Positions 1 to 12,400 of a stretch of 64,000 bases of DNA are shown piece by piece. The stretch is taken from NCBI GenBank assembly GCA_030142905.1, contig JASJOG010000218.1, positions 62,001 through 126,000 on the forward strand, written 5' to 3'. A program made the translations under genes and the position numbers. Under the pieces are notes generated by a model, which saw nothing but the letters and a program-made list of their open reading frames with translations, made no database searches and was not told the DNA's origin. Source of the stretch: Heliopora coerulea. Taxonomy: Eukaryota > Cnidaria > Anthozoa > Scleralcyonacea > Helioporidae. Within the stretch, counting starts at the first letter, position 1, and the number at the start of each line of letters is the position of its first letter.

Positions 1-69
1 CAACTTACATGTAACATATTTGTGAAATGTAAACACAAAATATTTTTGTGGTTGCTTGATTTTGCTCGC

Positions 70-155
70 AAACTTTTTTGTTTGTTCTTGTTGTTGTTCT
101 TGTTGTTGTTGTTCTTGTTGTTGTTATTATTGTTGTTGTTGTTGTTCGTGGTGGT
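70..155 (+). repeat. (TTG)n trinucleotide microsatellite
   Basis: Interrupted TTG/TTC/TTA triplets in the first intron seen. It produces a spurious Val-rich open frame with no coding support. Confidence 0.9.
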
Positions 156-278
156 TGTGTTCAGGTTACTAAACGAGCTTCTATAACCATTTTAAAAAAA
201 TTGGGCTTGCCTGTTTTCTACATTAGTAAGTGTGTCTGCAAGTACCTATCATTTAAAAACTGTTGCATTTTGTTTCAG

Positions 279-406
279 ATCAAAGCGAGCCACATCAAAA
301 ATGACTTCAGCAATTAATGCTCTTCTTTCTGATACCGATGATGATGATGAAATGCAGGCTGACACCTCTCAATTATTAGATGAAGAAGAAAATGATAAGA
401 ACAATG
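279..406 (+). CDS. PBRM1: PBRM1 exon: acidic linker between bromodomains 2 and 3
   Basis: First exon in the window. It follows a TTTCAG acceptor and is closed by GTAAGA. It encodes a basic SKRATSK stretch, then a short LSAI-like motif and a Asp/Glu-rich run (DTDDDDEMQ, LLDEEEND). This aligns with the human NKRA...LSAI...GSESEEDAA linker that follows bromodomain 2, so the two N-terminal bromodomains must lie left of position 1. The apparent start codon in this stretch is internal. Confidence 0.85.
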
Positions 407-3400
407 GTAAGATTTATACCTCTGGTCTTCTGAAGATCCCTGAAGGTTAGATTCCACGGGAAAATTATTGCTAAACAACAGGTAAATCGTGGATTAGTTC
501 AGTATGTCGTCGGAGAAGGCCGCCTATTTGCCTTACCTAAAAGTCGAAAGGAATGATTGTGTTTTAACTAGAGCTCTGGAAACAATTGCGGTTCAATGGC
601 AATGATGTTTTGATCGGTTGATTTTTAGATTCATCGCCTTTAACAGACCATTTTCTCTAGTCTGTGCGCACTGCTAGGCCACATATATAAAGTACTTTTG
701 TTGAAAATCAAATATATTTACCCGTTAATAAAGATTTTAACACCAAAATTTAAGGAAGTAATTTTCTTATCTATGTCTGTAAAAGATTGTAAAATTCCGA
801 CATAGTATGATGCTACTCTGGTTTAAAAGTGTATGTACGCAACTTAAAAAGCTGCTGTTCACTACCCAAAGTTTCGACACTGCGGTCTAGTGTCTTCATC
901 AGGGACGATCGCTGTGAGGAAGAGCTCCCTATTTATACCCTCACAAAACCACTGCTGACGTTATCCATTTACAAGATACAAATAGACATCTGGTAATAGA
1001 CGGTGGTGTGTTACCAGTTTATTATTGGATTTGGTTTTAGTCAGACAACCAATAGGTCATATATGCCCCTACGTTTGTAATGGACAGTAGCTTGTTAAGT
1101 TTCGTTCATAAACTTTTAAGCCAGGGTATCATCATATGTACTACGTCTGATTCTTAACCTGGCTGCGTTGGGAACTTGTTCGATTGTTGAATTCCGTTAG
1201 CTTTACACCACTTTTAAGGGGAGGGGTCCTTACATTGGTAGGAAAAATTTACAGATTCTTCGAGATGTAGAATTACTTCCAGACATCGCTGGACAGTTGG
1301 TTGTTTGAAAAGTTTCATAAAAATTCTGAACATAGCCATTAAGCAAAACAGTAAAACGTTTGGTGATTGCATCTGGTTCATCTTGTACGATTGTGGATTC
1401 TTTAGGTGAGCAATTGGAAGACGACACACACGACCCATTCCTTGCATTGTATAATTCCGTGCGTAGGTATTCTGACTACAGCGGACGAATTGTCTCTGAA
1501 GCTTTCATGAGACTGCCTTCTAAGAGGTAAAGTTTACGTTTGATTTAATTTACTGCTCAGGGCTCCAAACAGAAAATAAAAATGGGCTGTCAACTTAATA
1601 TTTTTTGTGAGGCAGATAAATTTTTGGCATTTCAGTATTTAGTTTATCCAAACATTGAACCCCACGACCAAAGAATAATGAACCTTCTGGAATGTATTCT
1701 GTATTGATAGTACTGCACTAAACACTTAATCAGGGGTTTCCAACCTGGGGTACTCGTACCCCCAGAGGTACGCGATCGAGTTTTCAGAGGGCACGGGAGA
1801 AATCCGCTTGGCAAGCGATTTTTACCCGCATTCGCAATAACTGTCATCAGTAAACACCGTTCAAAATTTAATCAAAGCAAATGATCAACACCTCAGCTAC
1901 GTAGCATAAATTTCCTCTTATGGTGGAGAGGTAATGAAGTGGGTATTTGTGCGAGCACCCGGTGGTTGGACTACAAGGTAGTTAGTAGTCACTACCTGTT
2001 TTAAGGGGGCGCTTCACCTTTATGTGACATTAAAATTGACTAAACTTTGACCATCGATGATTAACAGTTTTTAGCCCCAAAATATGCAAAGCCTGTACTT
2101 TTTGAAAAGCATGGACTGTCAGCTACAAGTTGAGATAATATTTTACCTAATTTGAATGCCTGGACTGTAATGTGAGACCAAGTAAACCACTGTCCACGAA
2201 AATGTCCCATCGCAATATCTCACAAACAATTGAATGAATATGAATAAAAATTTCCCAGGTAAAAGGTTAAATATCAAACTATGCCTCTATAAGTCATTTT
2301 TTTGATATTCACTTTGGTTGCCATGGAAACATAACTTCATCCTAACTGTCGAAAAATTGAGCTGGCGCCCCCTTAAGACTAAGAACTTTCACTACCTGGT
2401 TCCCGACTACTTGACGACTAAGGTCAGGACAGGACATTATATAACCACAGCAACACGTGCTTTTTTAGCGGTTTGGTATATTGGGTCACCATGTTCAATC
2501 AAAAATATTGTATGATGATAAGTTTATACAATAAAACTTTTTTATAATCTTTAATTGAAAGCTCAGAATCTTCGTAGTAATATCGGTGCATAACGCTGAT
2601 TATTATCTTTGCCTTTCCTAATTAAAGTTCTTGAATTTTATACAGAACGTATCCCGATTATTACGAAGTGATCAAGAATCCTATTGGTTTGCTGAGGATC
2701 GGTTCGAATATCAAGGTACATTAACATGTTTGAGTTGATCATCATAAATCCACCAGTGCTTGAAATAGACTGATCAATTTCACTTTAGAAAAAAAGATTG
2801 TCTTCTTCGTGTTATCTGTTGAATAACAGACTAAGAATACTTGCTTTACATAATTATTTGTCTGTTGTAGAATGGGTTGTACGAAAGTCTGGATACACTT
2901 GCTGCCGAAATGAACCGGTGTTTTGAAAATGCAAAAGCTTACAATGAAACAGAGTCCATGCTTTATCAGGTACATTTACGAAATATTACTGGTAAAGTAA
3001 AGTAAAGTAAAGTAAAGTAAATACTGGATAATCCTATCAGCTACCTAAGTTGTTCTCCCTAAAGGTCCAGTTAGGGACTTAGACTCACCCTTCATGGGTC
3101 TAGTGTTACTACAGGAGGAAACCGGAGTGCTCGGAGAAAACCTGTGATGTTTGTTAGAGTCAAACTGGACAACACTCTTCTCACATGTGACCAAGGTAAC
3201 TTTAATCAGATAACTGCACAGAGCCGGAATCGAACCCTAGTCACAGTGGTGAGAGACACGCGCACTACTACTGTGCCATCAGCATCCCTCTCTATCTCGC
3301 CTTAGGTAGACCTCGTCTATCACCGGACGTGGCTCATCGTGAAACGAAGCTCGGAGCTCTACTTACAGTATCTAAGACGTGCTTGTTCATGCGTGATGTA

Positions 3401-6400
3401 CACCGCGTCTAACATCTGACGTGTCTTAATACGGAAAGAGGTTCAGAGCTATTTTGTAACACGTGCATGTTCACGCCTTCCGTGGACATCGTCTAACCCA
3501 AGACGTGGCTTATCCTGAAACGGGGTTCAGCTACCATCTCATCGCAAATGTCGTGCTCCTAATGAATGTTAGTTACAATTGCAATAAAAATTAAAAATTT
3601 TTGCAACCTGGAGTAGCATTTAAACCGACCTTTCTCAACGAGGCTGGTACCACCCCCAGTTGGCGTTCGTAGAATGTCGGGGGTGATCGAAGCAAGGCAA
3701 CAGAGAGGGGGACGTTAGGATGCAAATGGAGGGCGTTCATCAGTCATTCACCAAGCAGAGCATTTTTAAGTTTGTAGAGGTCATTTAATGTTAAAATCTA
3801 ACAGTGACTGCCTAACTCGACAATATCGAAGTGGATAACTGCGTATTACAATTATTCAGTTTAGTATTGCTCTAGGTTTAGGCACTGGCGCGGCAAAGGA
3901 CTGGGACTGAGTGTGCTCGGTAGGGGGTGGTAAGAGGTTTCAGTACGACCCAGGTGGGTGTTCATCCAAAAAAGTTGAGAACCATTGGGTTAACCCTTTT
4001 AAACTTTCATGAACATTGTTCCTTTCCTACATCTTTGTGCATTAAGCCTTTAAAGCATGGATTTTTTACTTTTGTTCTTTATTCCCTCTTTGTTTTTCCT
4101 TTGTTTTCTTCACGATTCTATTGTTCTTGGGTGTCGGTTATATCGGACACTGTGCATTTAAAGGATTAATGTCATTCTTCTCGTCCTTTAGGATGCAATC
4201 ACATTACAGGATGTTCTTCAGACAAAGAAGACCGATATTGAAAAGATTTCATTAGAGAAAGGCATCGATCTTACAAGATCTGTTAAGGTAAATATTTTTA
4301 TGTGATAGTATTAAACACCAATAACCTTGTAACACATCAGGAGACGTATTGAATCCGGGTATACTAACTATCTGATCATGACCACTAGCCTGGCGCTATG
4401 CCGCGTTTTGATGACATTCTGGAAGAGGACACCAAACGAACTTGTCTTCTTATGTGTGAACTCTTAACGAATACCCGTGTTTCCTCTCTGACCTCCCCTT
4501 CACTTATCCTTGTCTACTTTTATCCATTGCCTCTTTCATTTCATAGTTTGGTGGTCAGTGCTTTGCTCTGTTCATCTCTGTCTGTTCTTCTGTACTCCTG
4601 TTTGTGTCAGGAGTGTCGTCAGGAATTCCCCGACGCAGAGGCTAACGTCCCTGACGAAGGGGCTAAACCAGTGGGGCCCGGACCACACTCCGTTTATCAT
4701 GTCAAAAACACGTTATTTTTCGCCAAATTAATCGCAACAGCTGGCTAAAAACAAATTATATTTTATCTTGACATAATGAGAAGAATCTATTATATCTCTT
4801 TGCTAAATCATTTGCAGGTACTCATAGTTTGTACAATATGTAAACGTGTTATCAATGGTGAAAATTCCCTGACGAATTGTTAATCATTCCCCGACAGGGG
4901 GGACTAAGGTTCCCCGACGGGGGGCTGTAGATTCCTCCGGCGCCACCCCTGGTCTGTTTATCTGTTTACCTATTTTTTTTAGCGAGTTTGTCTGTCGTCA
5001 TTTTGTATACCTGTCTGCCTGATGTCTGACTATCTCTTTTTGTCGGTCTGCCCATGCTTTTCTTGCAATTCTACCTGCAAATCTGTTCGGCAGTTCTCGA
5101 CCTTTCTCACTATTGCATGTTTGCATATCTCCGTGAGCTGAAAATTTGGTTTGTTTTGTATTGCTTCACTTAATTGCCATTTCATTGGCACCTCCGAAGA
5201 AGATTCCAAGGCACAGCGACCACGCCCAGAGCGAAGATGCTGACGTTGAAGTCAGGGACTCACCAGGTCCTACAAAATCGATGGTGAAGAAAGGAGGCAA
5301 GAAACTTGTCCTGTCCGAGTACGAAGCCACCGTTTTGAAGAAACGTATGCGAGATATGTACGATGCCGTGTTATCTTACCAGGTAGCCGTTCGTATTCTA
5401 AATTTGAAGTAAATAAAAATATTTTCCAGCCCAAATATGAGTCCTGAGTTTCCCCCAGGCAACTTCAGATTGGTGATCGGGTTGTCGGTGATCCCCAACT
5501 ATACCTTCGCATGTTTGTGGCTATTCAAGCGCCCCGGACTTGAAAAACGTCCCGTTGATTTGGGCAAAATGCTCTTCCGTGTGTCGTGGGTAAGTTGTCC
5601 TTTTTACAGTAAATCCTGCGGGAAACGCTGGTCGCTCAAGGTTTTGTAATGAATTTTGGGGAAGTTTTTGGCTTGGAGGTTATTTGCCGAGTCTACATCC
5701 TTCAAATTGTAGACGAGCTAAGTTTAGGCATGTTCATAGGTGAATTGAGTAAATGAGCGTTCTCTGACCAAGCGTATTTTTAATCCAACTTAGGGTGTCA
5801 TACTAAAGCCGTTGTGGGCAGTTCAGGGCTGACTAGGTTTTTATGCCATGCGCAAAAACTAACAAAATTTCTTGAATGTATTTGACAGGACGAAAATGGA
5901 AGATATCTATCACAGCTTTTTGTGGAGCTACCATCTGCTGCTGTAGGTGTTTAGAGTATGTCACACTTAGTCTGTGTGTCTGTTTGCCTGTATGTTTGTC
6001 TACCTTGTACTTTTTAGGTCAATAGGTGATTCTTCTGCATTGTGTATAGTGGTGTTGGTGATAGTTGAGTGGATGGTGATAGTTGTGTTGATGGTGATCG
6101 TGCTTTTGGTGGCGATGTTGGTGTTGGTGGTGTGTTTTATGTTGGTGGTGTGTTTTATGTTGGTGGTGATGTCATTTGAGGTGATGATGAAAACCGCGGC
6201 AGTGGTGGTGTTTTTATTCTTGATGGTGGTGATGGTGTTAGTGATGTAGCTAATATTGCCTTAATTATTGGGGTAGGTGGGTTGTGGTGGTGATGGTGAC
6301 GGTGGCATTGATAGTGGTGTTGATGGTAGTGGTGGTGATGGTGGTGGCAGTATTGCGTTGGTGTTGGTATGTGTTTTATATTGGTGATGTCACTTCAGAC

Positions 6401-9400
6401 CGCGGTTGTGGCGGCGGCAGTGCTGGTGGTAGTGGTGATGGAGTTCTTGGTCGTGGTGGTGGTGGTAGTGGTGTTAATGATGTACTTATTGTTGTAGTTG
6501 ATGATAGGGGTCGTGGTAGTCTTCTTGGTGTTGTTTTCGAAGTTGTTGTTCTGAGTGATGGTATTTTGTTCTCGTCGTCGTCGTCGTTGTTGCTGTTGTT
6601 GTTGTTGTTACTGTTGGTGGTGTTGGTACTGGTAGTTTTGATCATGATATTGTTACCGCTGTTATATTTGTGTTGTTTGTTTGGCGTTGTTATCGTTCCT
6701 GCAGGTGCTGTCGCTACTCGGTGATTTTAGAAGACTAAAATAAAACTTTTCGGCAATTTTACTTATCAAATTGCCATTATTGGTTGTATCAGTGGCGTTG
6801 TTTGCTCTAGTTCACAGCGGAATCTTTTCCACTGTTTTAGCAATATCCAGACTATTATGAAATAATCTCGGAACCAACTTGCTTACGAATGATTGACAAG
6901 AACATTCAAGACGGAAAGGTGAGTTGACATTCACATTAATCATTCAAAAAATTTAATAATTTACTGAACCATGTCTTCTTGTTTCTTGTTTAGTATTTGT
7001 CTGAGCAGCAGTTTCTCCTGGATTTCGAAATAATGTTTGAAAACGCCAAGCATTACAACGAAGTTGGATCACAAGTTCATCAGGTGGACAAAGTTGACTG
7101 AACTCAGTGTAGTTAAAGAAAATAAGGTTTCGAACCTTGCCTTACGAGAACCATAAACCATGGAAAATATGAAAATCTAGAACAGGGCTTGTAAGAACCC
7201 CAGACCATGAATAGAGTTGTCACCTCTTGAGGGAGAACAGTTTGTATCTGATTTGAGTTTTCATATTTTTTCATGAATGTCAGTCAAACTCTTCATGTCG
7301 ATGTCATACCCAAAAAGGCAAGTTAAGTATGACTCATACCAAGTTTCGTTTCACAACAATATTTGCTTGAACAAATGAAGACCTCACCAATGTTTGGTGG
7401 AAAAATTGACTCCACTTTAACTACAATTAAAACACGGATATTTTTTTTTCACACAAAATCTGTGCATTCGTGGCATATCCTTGACCCAAAACTTGTGGCT
7501 TTGGTATATTAGGAAACTCTGCAGGTTGCACCATAATGGAACGACTCTATGTATCTGTTAAAGTGAAATAGTCGCACCGACAAACCGACACAGGTTTTGA
7601 GACCGGTATATTCGAGTACTGACAATCCCTAAAACCAAATAACTGTACCTTTATTTGACAATTCACTATACAATGCGGGTTGAATATTTTACAAGTCACT
7701 ACAAATTTTGGCGAGCCCGTTGGGCGAGTCGAAATACAAATGACGAATTCGATATCCTGCCGTACAGTATGATTAACTCTTTCCGGTCCATACCTCACAT
7801 TTTAGTTTTACCCGGGCTAACGCCAGACGATCTTACTCATCAAGGAGAGACGTCTTGGACAGGAAAGGGTTAAATATCAAGTTATTTGTTTAAAGAGTCA
7901 AAGTTTATATTCTTTTGTTGAAATTTCTCATATAATTAAACATGTGGAAGTTGAACAAAATTCCGGATTGGCTGTCGTGGGCAGTGAATCGTATTCATTG
8001 TATCATGGTAAAAACTCCTCAAACAGGTTTTTTAGAGCACTAATAATCTACTATCCAAATATCGTTGAATGGTTGTACTCGTAACATCGCGTCATTTGTA
8101 GTCATCGAAAAAAACTTGAATAGTGATACTTGGCATTTTGTTAATTTTTATACAACGTGTTCATTGTTTTTGTATTAGGATGCTCTTACTTTGGATAAGG
8201 TTCTTAAAAAGAAGCGAAAATCTCTTGGTCGACCACAGTTTGGTAATAGTCAGACTAATTATACTTCTAACAGATTAAGGTGGCTAGACACAGTTTGAGA
8301 TTAAGCGTTTTTGATTCTTTGTTTATTGCTGTTTTTGTCTTCTTCCTCTTATTCGTGTTGCTTTGTCTCGTCCCTTTTGGCATTCATTTGCTAGCATTTA
8401 GATAAACAGCCTTAGTGACAAACAACAATGTCCAAGTAAGTTTCATTGCTTACCAAGATACTCGGGTCTTTCTTGTCTGTTCAAATCAACTCGGAGATTT
8501 AACCCACAAAAGCATACCGGACCCGAAAAATAAGCATGTAACCTGGATGGACAATAACATTAGATTTCAGACCGCTTAGCAACCAATCAGCGATTCAGCG
8601 TCCATCATTTTTTGCTCAACGAGGGATACGAACGTAACCATAAAATAAGTTGTCTTGAGAAAATTTCGTCAGAACACTAACTTCAAATTTACTTGCATCT
8701 TGTAACACATTGCTTACGCAGCAGTCTTCTTTCCTTTTCCTTTCAAGTTCTTAACTTTCTTTCCCGCTTTAGGTCAACTTGAAAGTGGTTCGTCGACAAG
8801 TCCTGCTGTTAAACAAACTACCCCAAGCAGCAAACAACAAACCACTCCAACCAAATCCACCAGATCATTGTAAGTTAAAAGAACTAACATAGTGATCCCT
8901 CTCAAGCGATATGCTTCGAGGGTAGTTCACTTTAGACTTTGTTGAAGCATTTCTCGTGACATTAAATAATAAAACAATCGCTGGAATAATCCATCTTCAG
9001 ATTGCCTACTTTAATGGCTAGTTTTCAAAAGGTGTGACATTCAGCACTCTCTCCTTCATACATGTCGTGTCGAGCATAGAGATCATTAAATGGAACTAGA
9101 ATAGGTACTAACCCTCAATGTCAGACAATAGTGCCAAGATAATTAATACCACCATTTTGGTCTACATGGGCGTTACATGAGGCGTGCTGGAGAGCAAAGG
9201 ACTACCACCGTAACAGTTTAGCCAATGGCGGCACCCTATGGGCTACCAAATTTTAGCTCTAACTTTCCCTCTAGTACTATTTGTGATATATACAGTGTTA
9301 CGCGCTTATGGGGGCTAGTAACGTTTAAGATAAAGATAAGATAAAATATTTTTAATGTGTCGTACACTTAGCTAAATAAGGTGTGACATCGCGACAAAAT

Positions 9401-12400
9401 CTGTAATGACACACCAGCTAATTTAACTTAACAGCTTAGAAATGAGGTTGAGAAATATTCAAAGTGGGTTATAAGAGGGAAAACCAGGTATAGGTATATG
9501 TCCTGTACATTAGAGACAATTTTAAACATTCTAAGTCACTTTGCGACCCCTTCAAAGTTGCTTTAACCGCTGACCGTAATGTTGCGCATACAAAGGTCTT
9601 ATCCAGTCTTGATTTGTTCTCAAGTTCTTCAGCTCGAACATCTCAAACTGCAAGTACGACAGATGTGAAAGAATTATGCAAGGAATTGTACAACTCCATC
9701 AAGGACTATACCGTAAGTACCTTCTCCTACAGTATTTATCCAAAATTAGGAAACTGGTGCATCTACAAAACTTTTTGTTTTGTTTTTATTTCTAAAGGAC
9801 ATTACTGGACGTTATCTTTGCGGTATATTCCAGAAACTGCCTTCAAAAACTGTAAGTTGCTAATTTATCCACGGCTAATGCTTTTACTATTGAGTAAAGC
9901 CCCGGCCACACGAATGCAATATCATTCAACGTTATTGAATTCAACTTTGTTGGATTGTGTTGGACTGCGTGGTCAAACGATTGCGACATGTTGTACGGTA
10001 ATGACCCGAATTGTGGAGATCAAAGATCTGGGACGAATAATGATCCCAAATTTTAGACCAAACTGTCCATTGTCCTTGCCTGAGAGATGTCTTGCAGTTC
10101 GTGCGCGATTCCAAAAATGTTGAACGATGTTGCATTAAATGTTTGATGGAAATCAAACTTCGTTCAACATTATATAACTCCATACAACATGATGCAACAT
10201 GGTGGCCAAACATCAGAAATTCCGTTCAGCTTTTTACAGTTTGGTACGCTCATTTATGTTCTTTTCACCAAATGTTTTACATCCAAAGCGTGGTTCATGC
10301 ATTGGTTTGGTCATTCGAGTTATGAATACACGCGGAAGATTGGGAGGGCACAAGAAAAAATGTAAAAGTTGCCCCCGGAGATAGTCGATGCCGGCACTAT
10401 AGCATTTTGAGTGCAATCATAGTTTCTCAGATGCATCTGTAACTCGACGGAGCTCGTGGAAGCATAGTTCATTTCTTGTGTAACACAGTATACGACATGA
10501 AATAGAAACGCTTCTGATTGGTTACTTAACATTCCCGTGCTAACATCGGGAAACTGAGTCTGCACAGAATTAGAACAACCAGTGACAGGTATCGTTGCAT
10601 GAAATCTGTTGTTTCTGCTGAGGTTTCGTTTTTAGACACAAACTAGTCCTCTAGCGTTGATTTACGCTTTTATTTAATATGTGCAAAGGCTCAAATTACC
10701 TTGCTATAAATTAGACAAATAAGAAATGTGGAACTTTTTGACTGGTCATTAAAAACCCTCTTGGACATTTCAAAAACTTAATAGATACTTCTGCACACTC
10801 AAAGAAACCAAAAAATGCACTTTTCAAGATCTTTGCTTTACCTTCGTGAGTTCTTGCCTTTAACAACGAGGTTCCTTCTTCCATACTTCAATTCAGAACT
10901 TCGATACTTTATTTAACCACGTATGACTGAAGAGCTTTCAATAAGCTCGATAAAACATAAACGTGAATAAGATAATAAATACAGAGGAAAATAATTACTT
11001 TAAGAATATATATATATATAGTATTTCGCATACCTCAAAGCCGCAACAGTCTGTTTCATCCGTAGGGAGTCTTCAGGCGGCAATTGGAAGGTTACAACAA
11101 CTGACAACGAGACACGAACATACATAGGCGTCACAGCCAACGACTTCAAAACTAGATACCGAAACCACAGCAAATCACTGAACAACAAAAAATACCATAA
11201 CGAAACTGAACTCTCCAAACACATATGGCAACTGAAGGACAACAAAAGAAAATACACGATCAAGTGGAAAATCATTAAACAGCTCCCATCATGTAAAGCA
11301 GGATCTAGAAAATGCCGCCTATGCTTATAAGAAAAGCTATTAATCTTGAAGGGACGTAAAAAGAACATCCTAAATAAACGATCGGAGCTTTTCAGTGCAT
11401 GCTGACATGTAACACAACACCATCTGTGAACTTGCAAGTATTATAAATGTGTGAATAATTAAATAATCTGTCAGTTGCCCGATGATCGCCTGAGCGCGTG
11501 AAACTCAGAGTAGCGACAGCAAAAAATTTTGTCTATTTTACTTCTTTATTCGCTCTACTGGTATGGTATTGAGCGCTCTCCATTCTCAAACCAATACTGC
11601 AACCTTCCTGGTCCTCACCTTTGGATTATAATATATATATATATATTTATTTATTTATTTATTTATTTCATGATTGACGGCATTTTCTTTGTTATTCATG
11701 ATCCTTTATTTAGCTTACGTACTCGTCAAACAATCGAGCGACTGATAGCCCGGGGAGGGAATTTGATATTCAGCAGGGAAGGGTGGGGCTGATGAATTAA
11801 GTATGATGTTGTATTATAAATTCAAGGGATGTATGCTGAGCTTCCCAGGGATGTATATGTATACATCCCTAGGAAATCATATCTATCCCTTGAATTTATA
11901 ATTCGAAACCTTATTTAATTTGCTAAACTCACTTCGACTAAATGTATAATTCCTCTGCACACAATTTAAGATTTTAACGTTACATACACTAACTCTAACA
12001 ACTTCAACATTTTCCTTCTGAAAATACGTTAAAATCCTTCGAAACGAAAAATGTACATTTCTCAAAAACAACGGGAATTTCCTCATAATATTATAAGTTT
12101 GATAAGATTTCTTAATCTCACTGAAAGCGCTTCTTCCCATATCGATCGGTAAAGTATTCTTTAACGGATTTAGATTTCATATTACATACGACTGCCAATT
12201 CAGCCCAACAACGAACTTCCCATGCAGACATGATCTTAGTATTTGCACTAATCCTTAACGCCTTCCATTTCTCCAGCTCTTCGTCCGTCACAAATGAAAT
12301 GTTTCTCTCATCTTTGAAATTATTTATTGACAAATTGTCATCTTTTTCCTTCTTTAATTGATTCGTCGTTTGCAATATCAGCAAAAAGTTCTTTCATTTC

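Noticed and set aside
6284..6724. 146-codon Val/Gly-rich frame and its antisense shadow
   Set aside because: Arises from the GGT/GAT triplet repeat; spliced out of PBRM1 in a well-supported intron.
9614..10123. 169-codon open frame
   Set aside because: It joins two genuine PBRM1 exons (9625-9712 and 9798-9851) by reading through an 85-bp intron in a partly shifted frame. Homology supports the spliced version.
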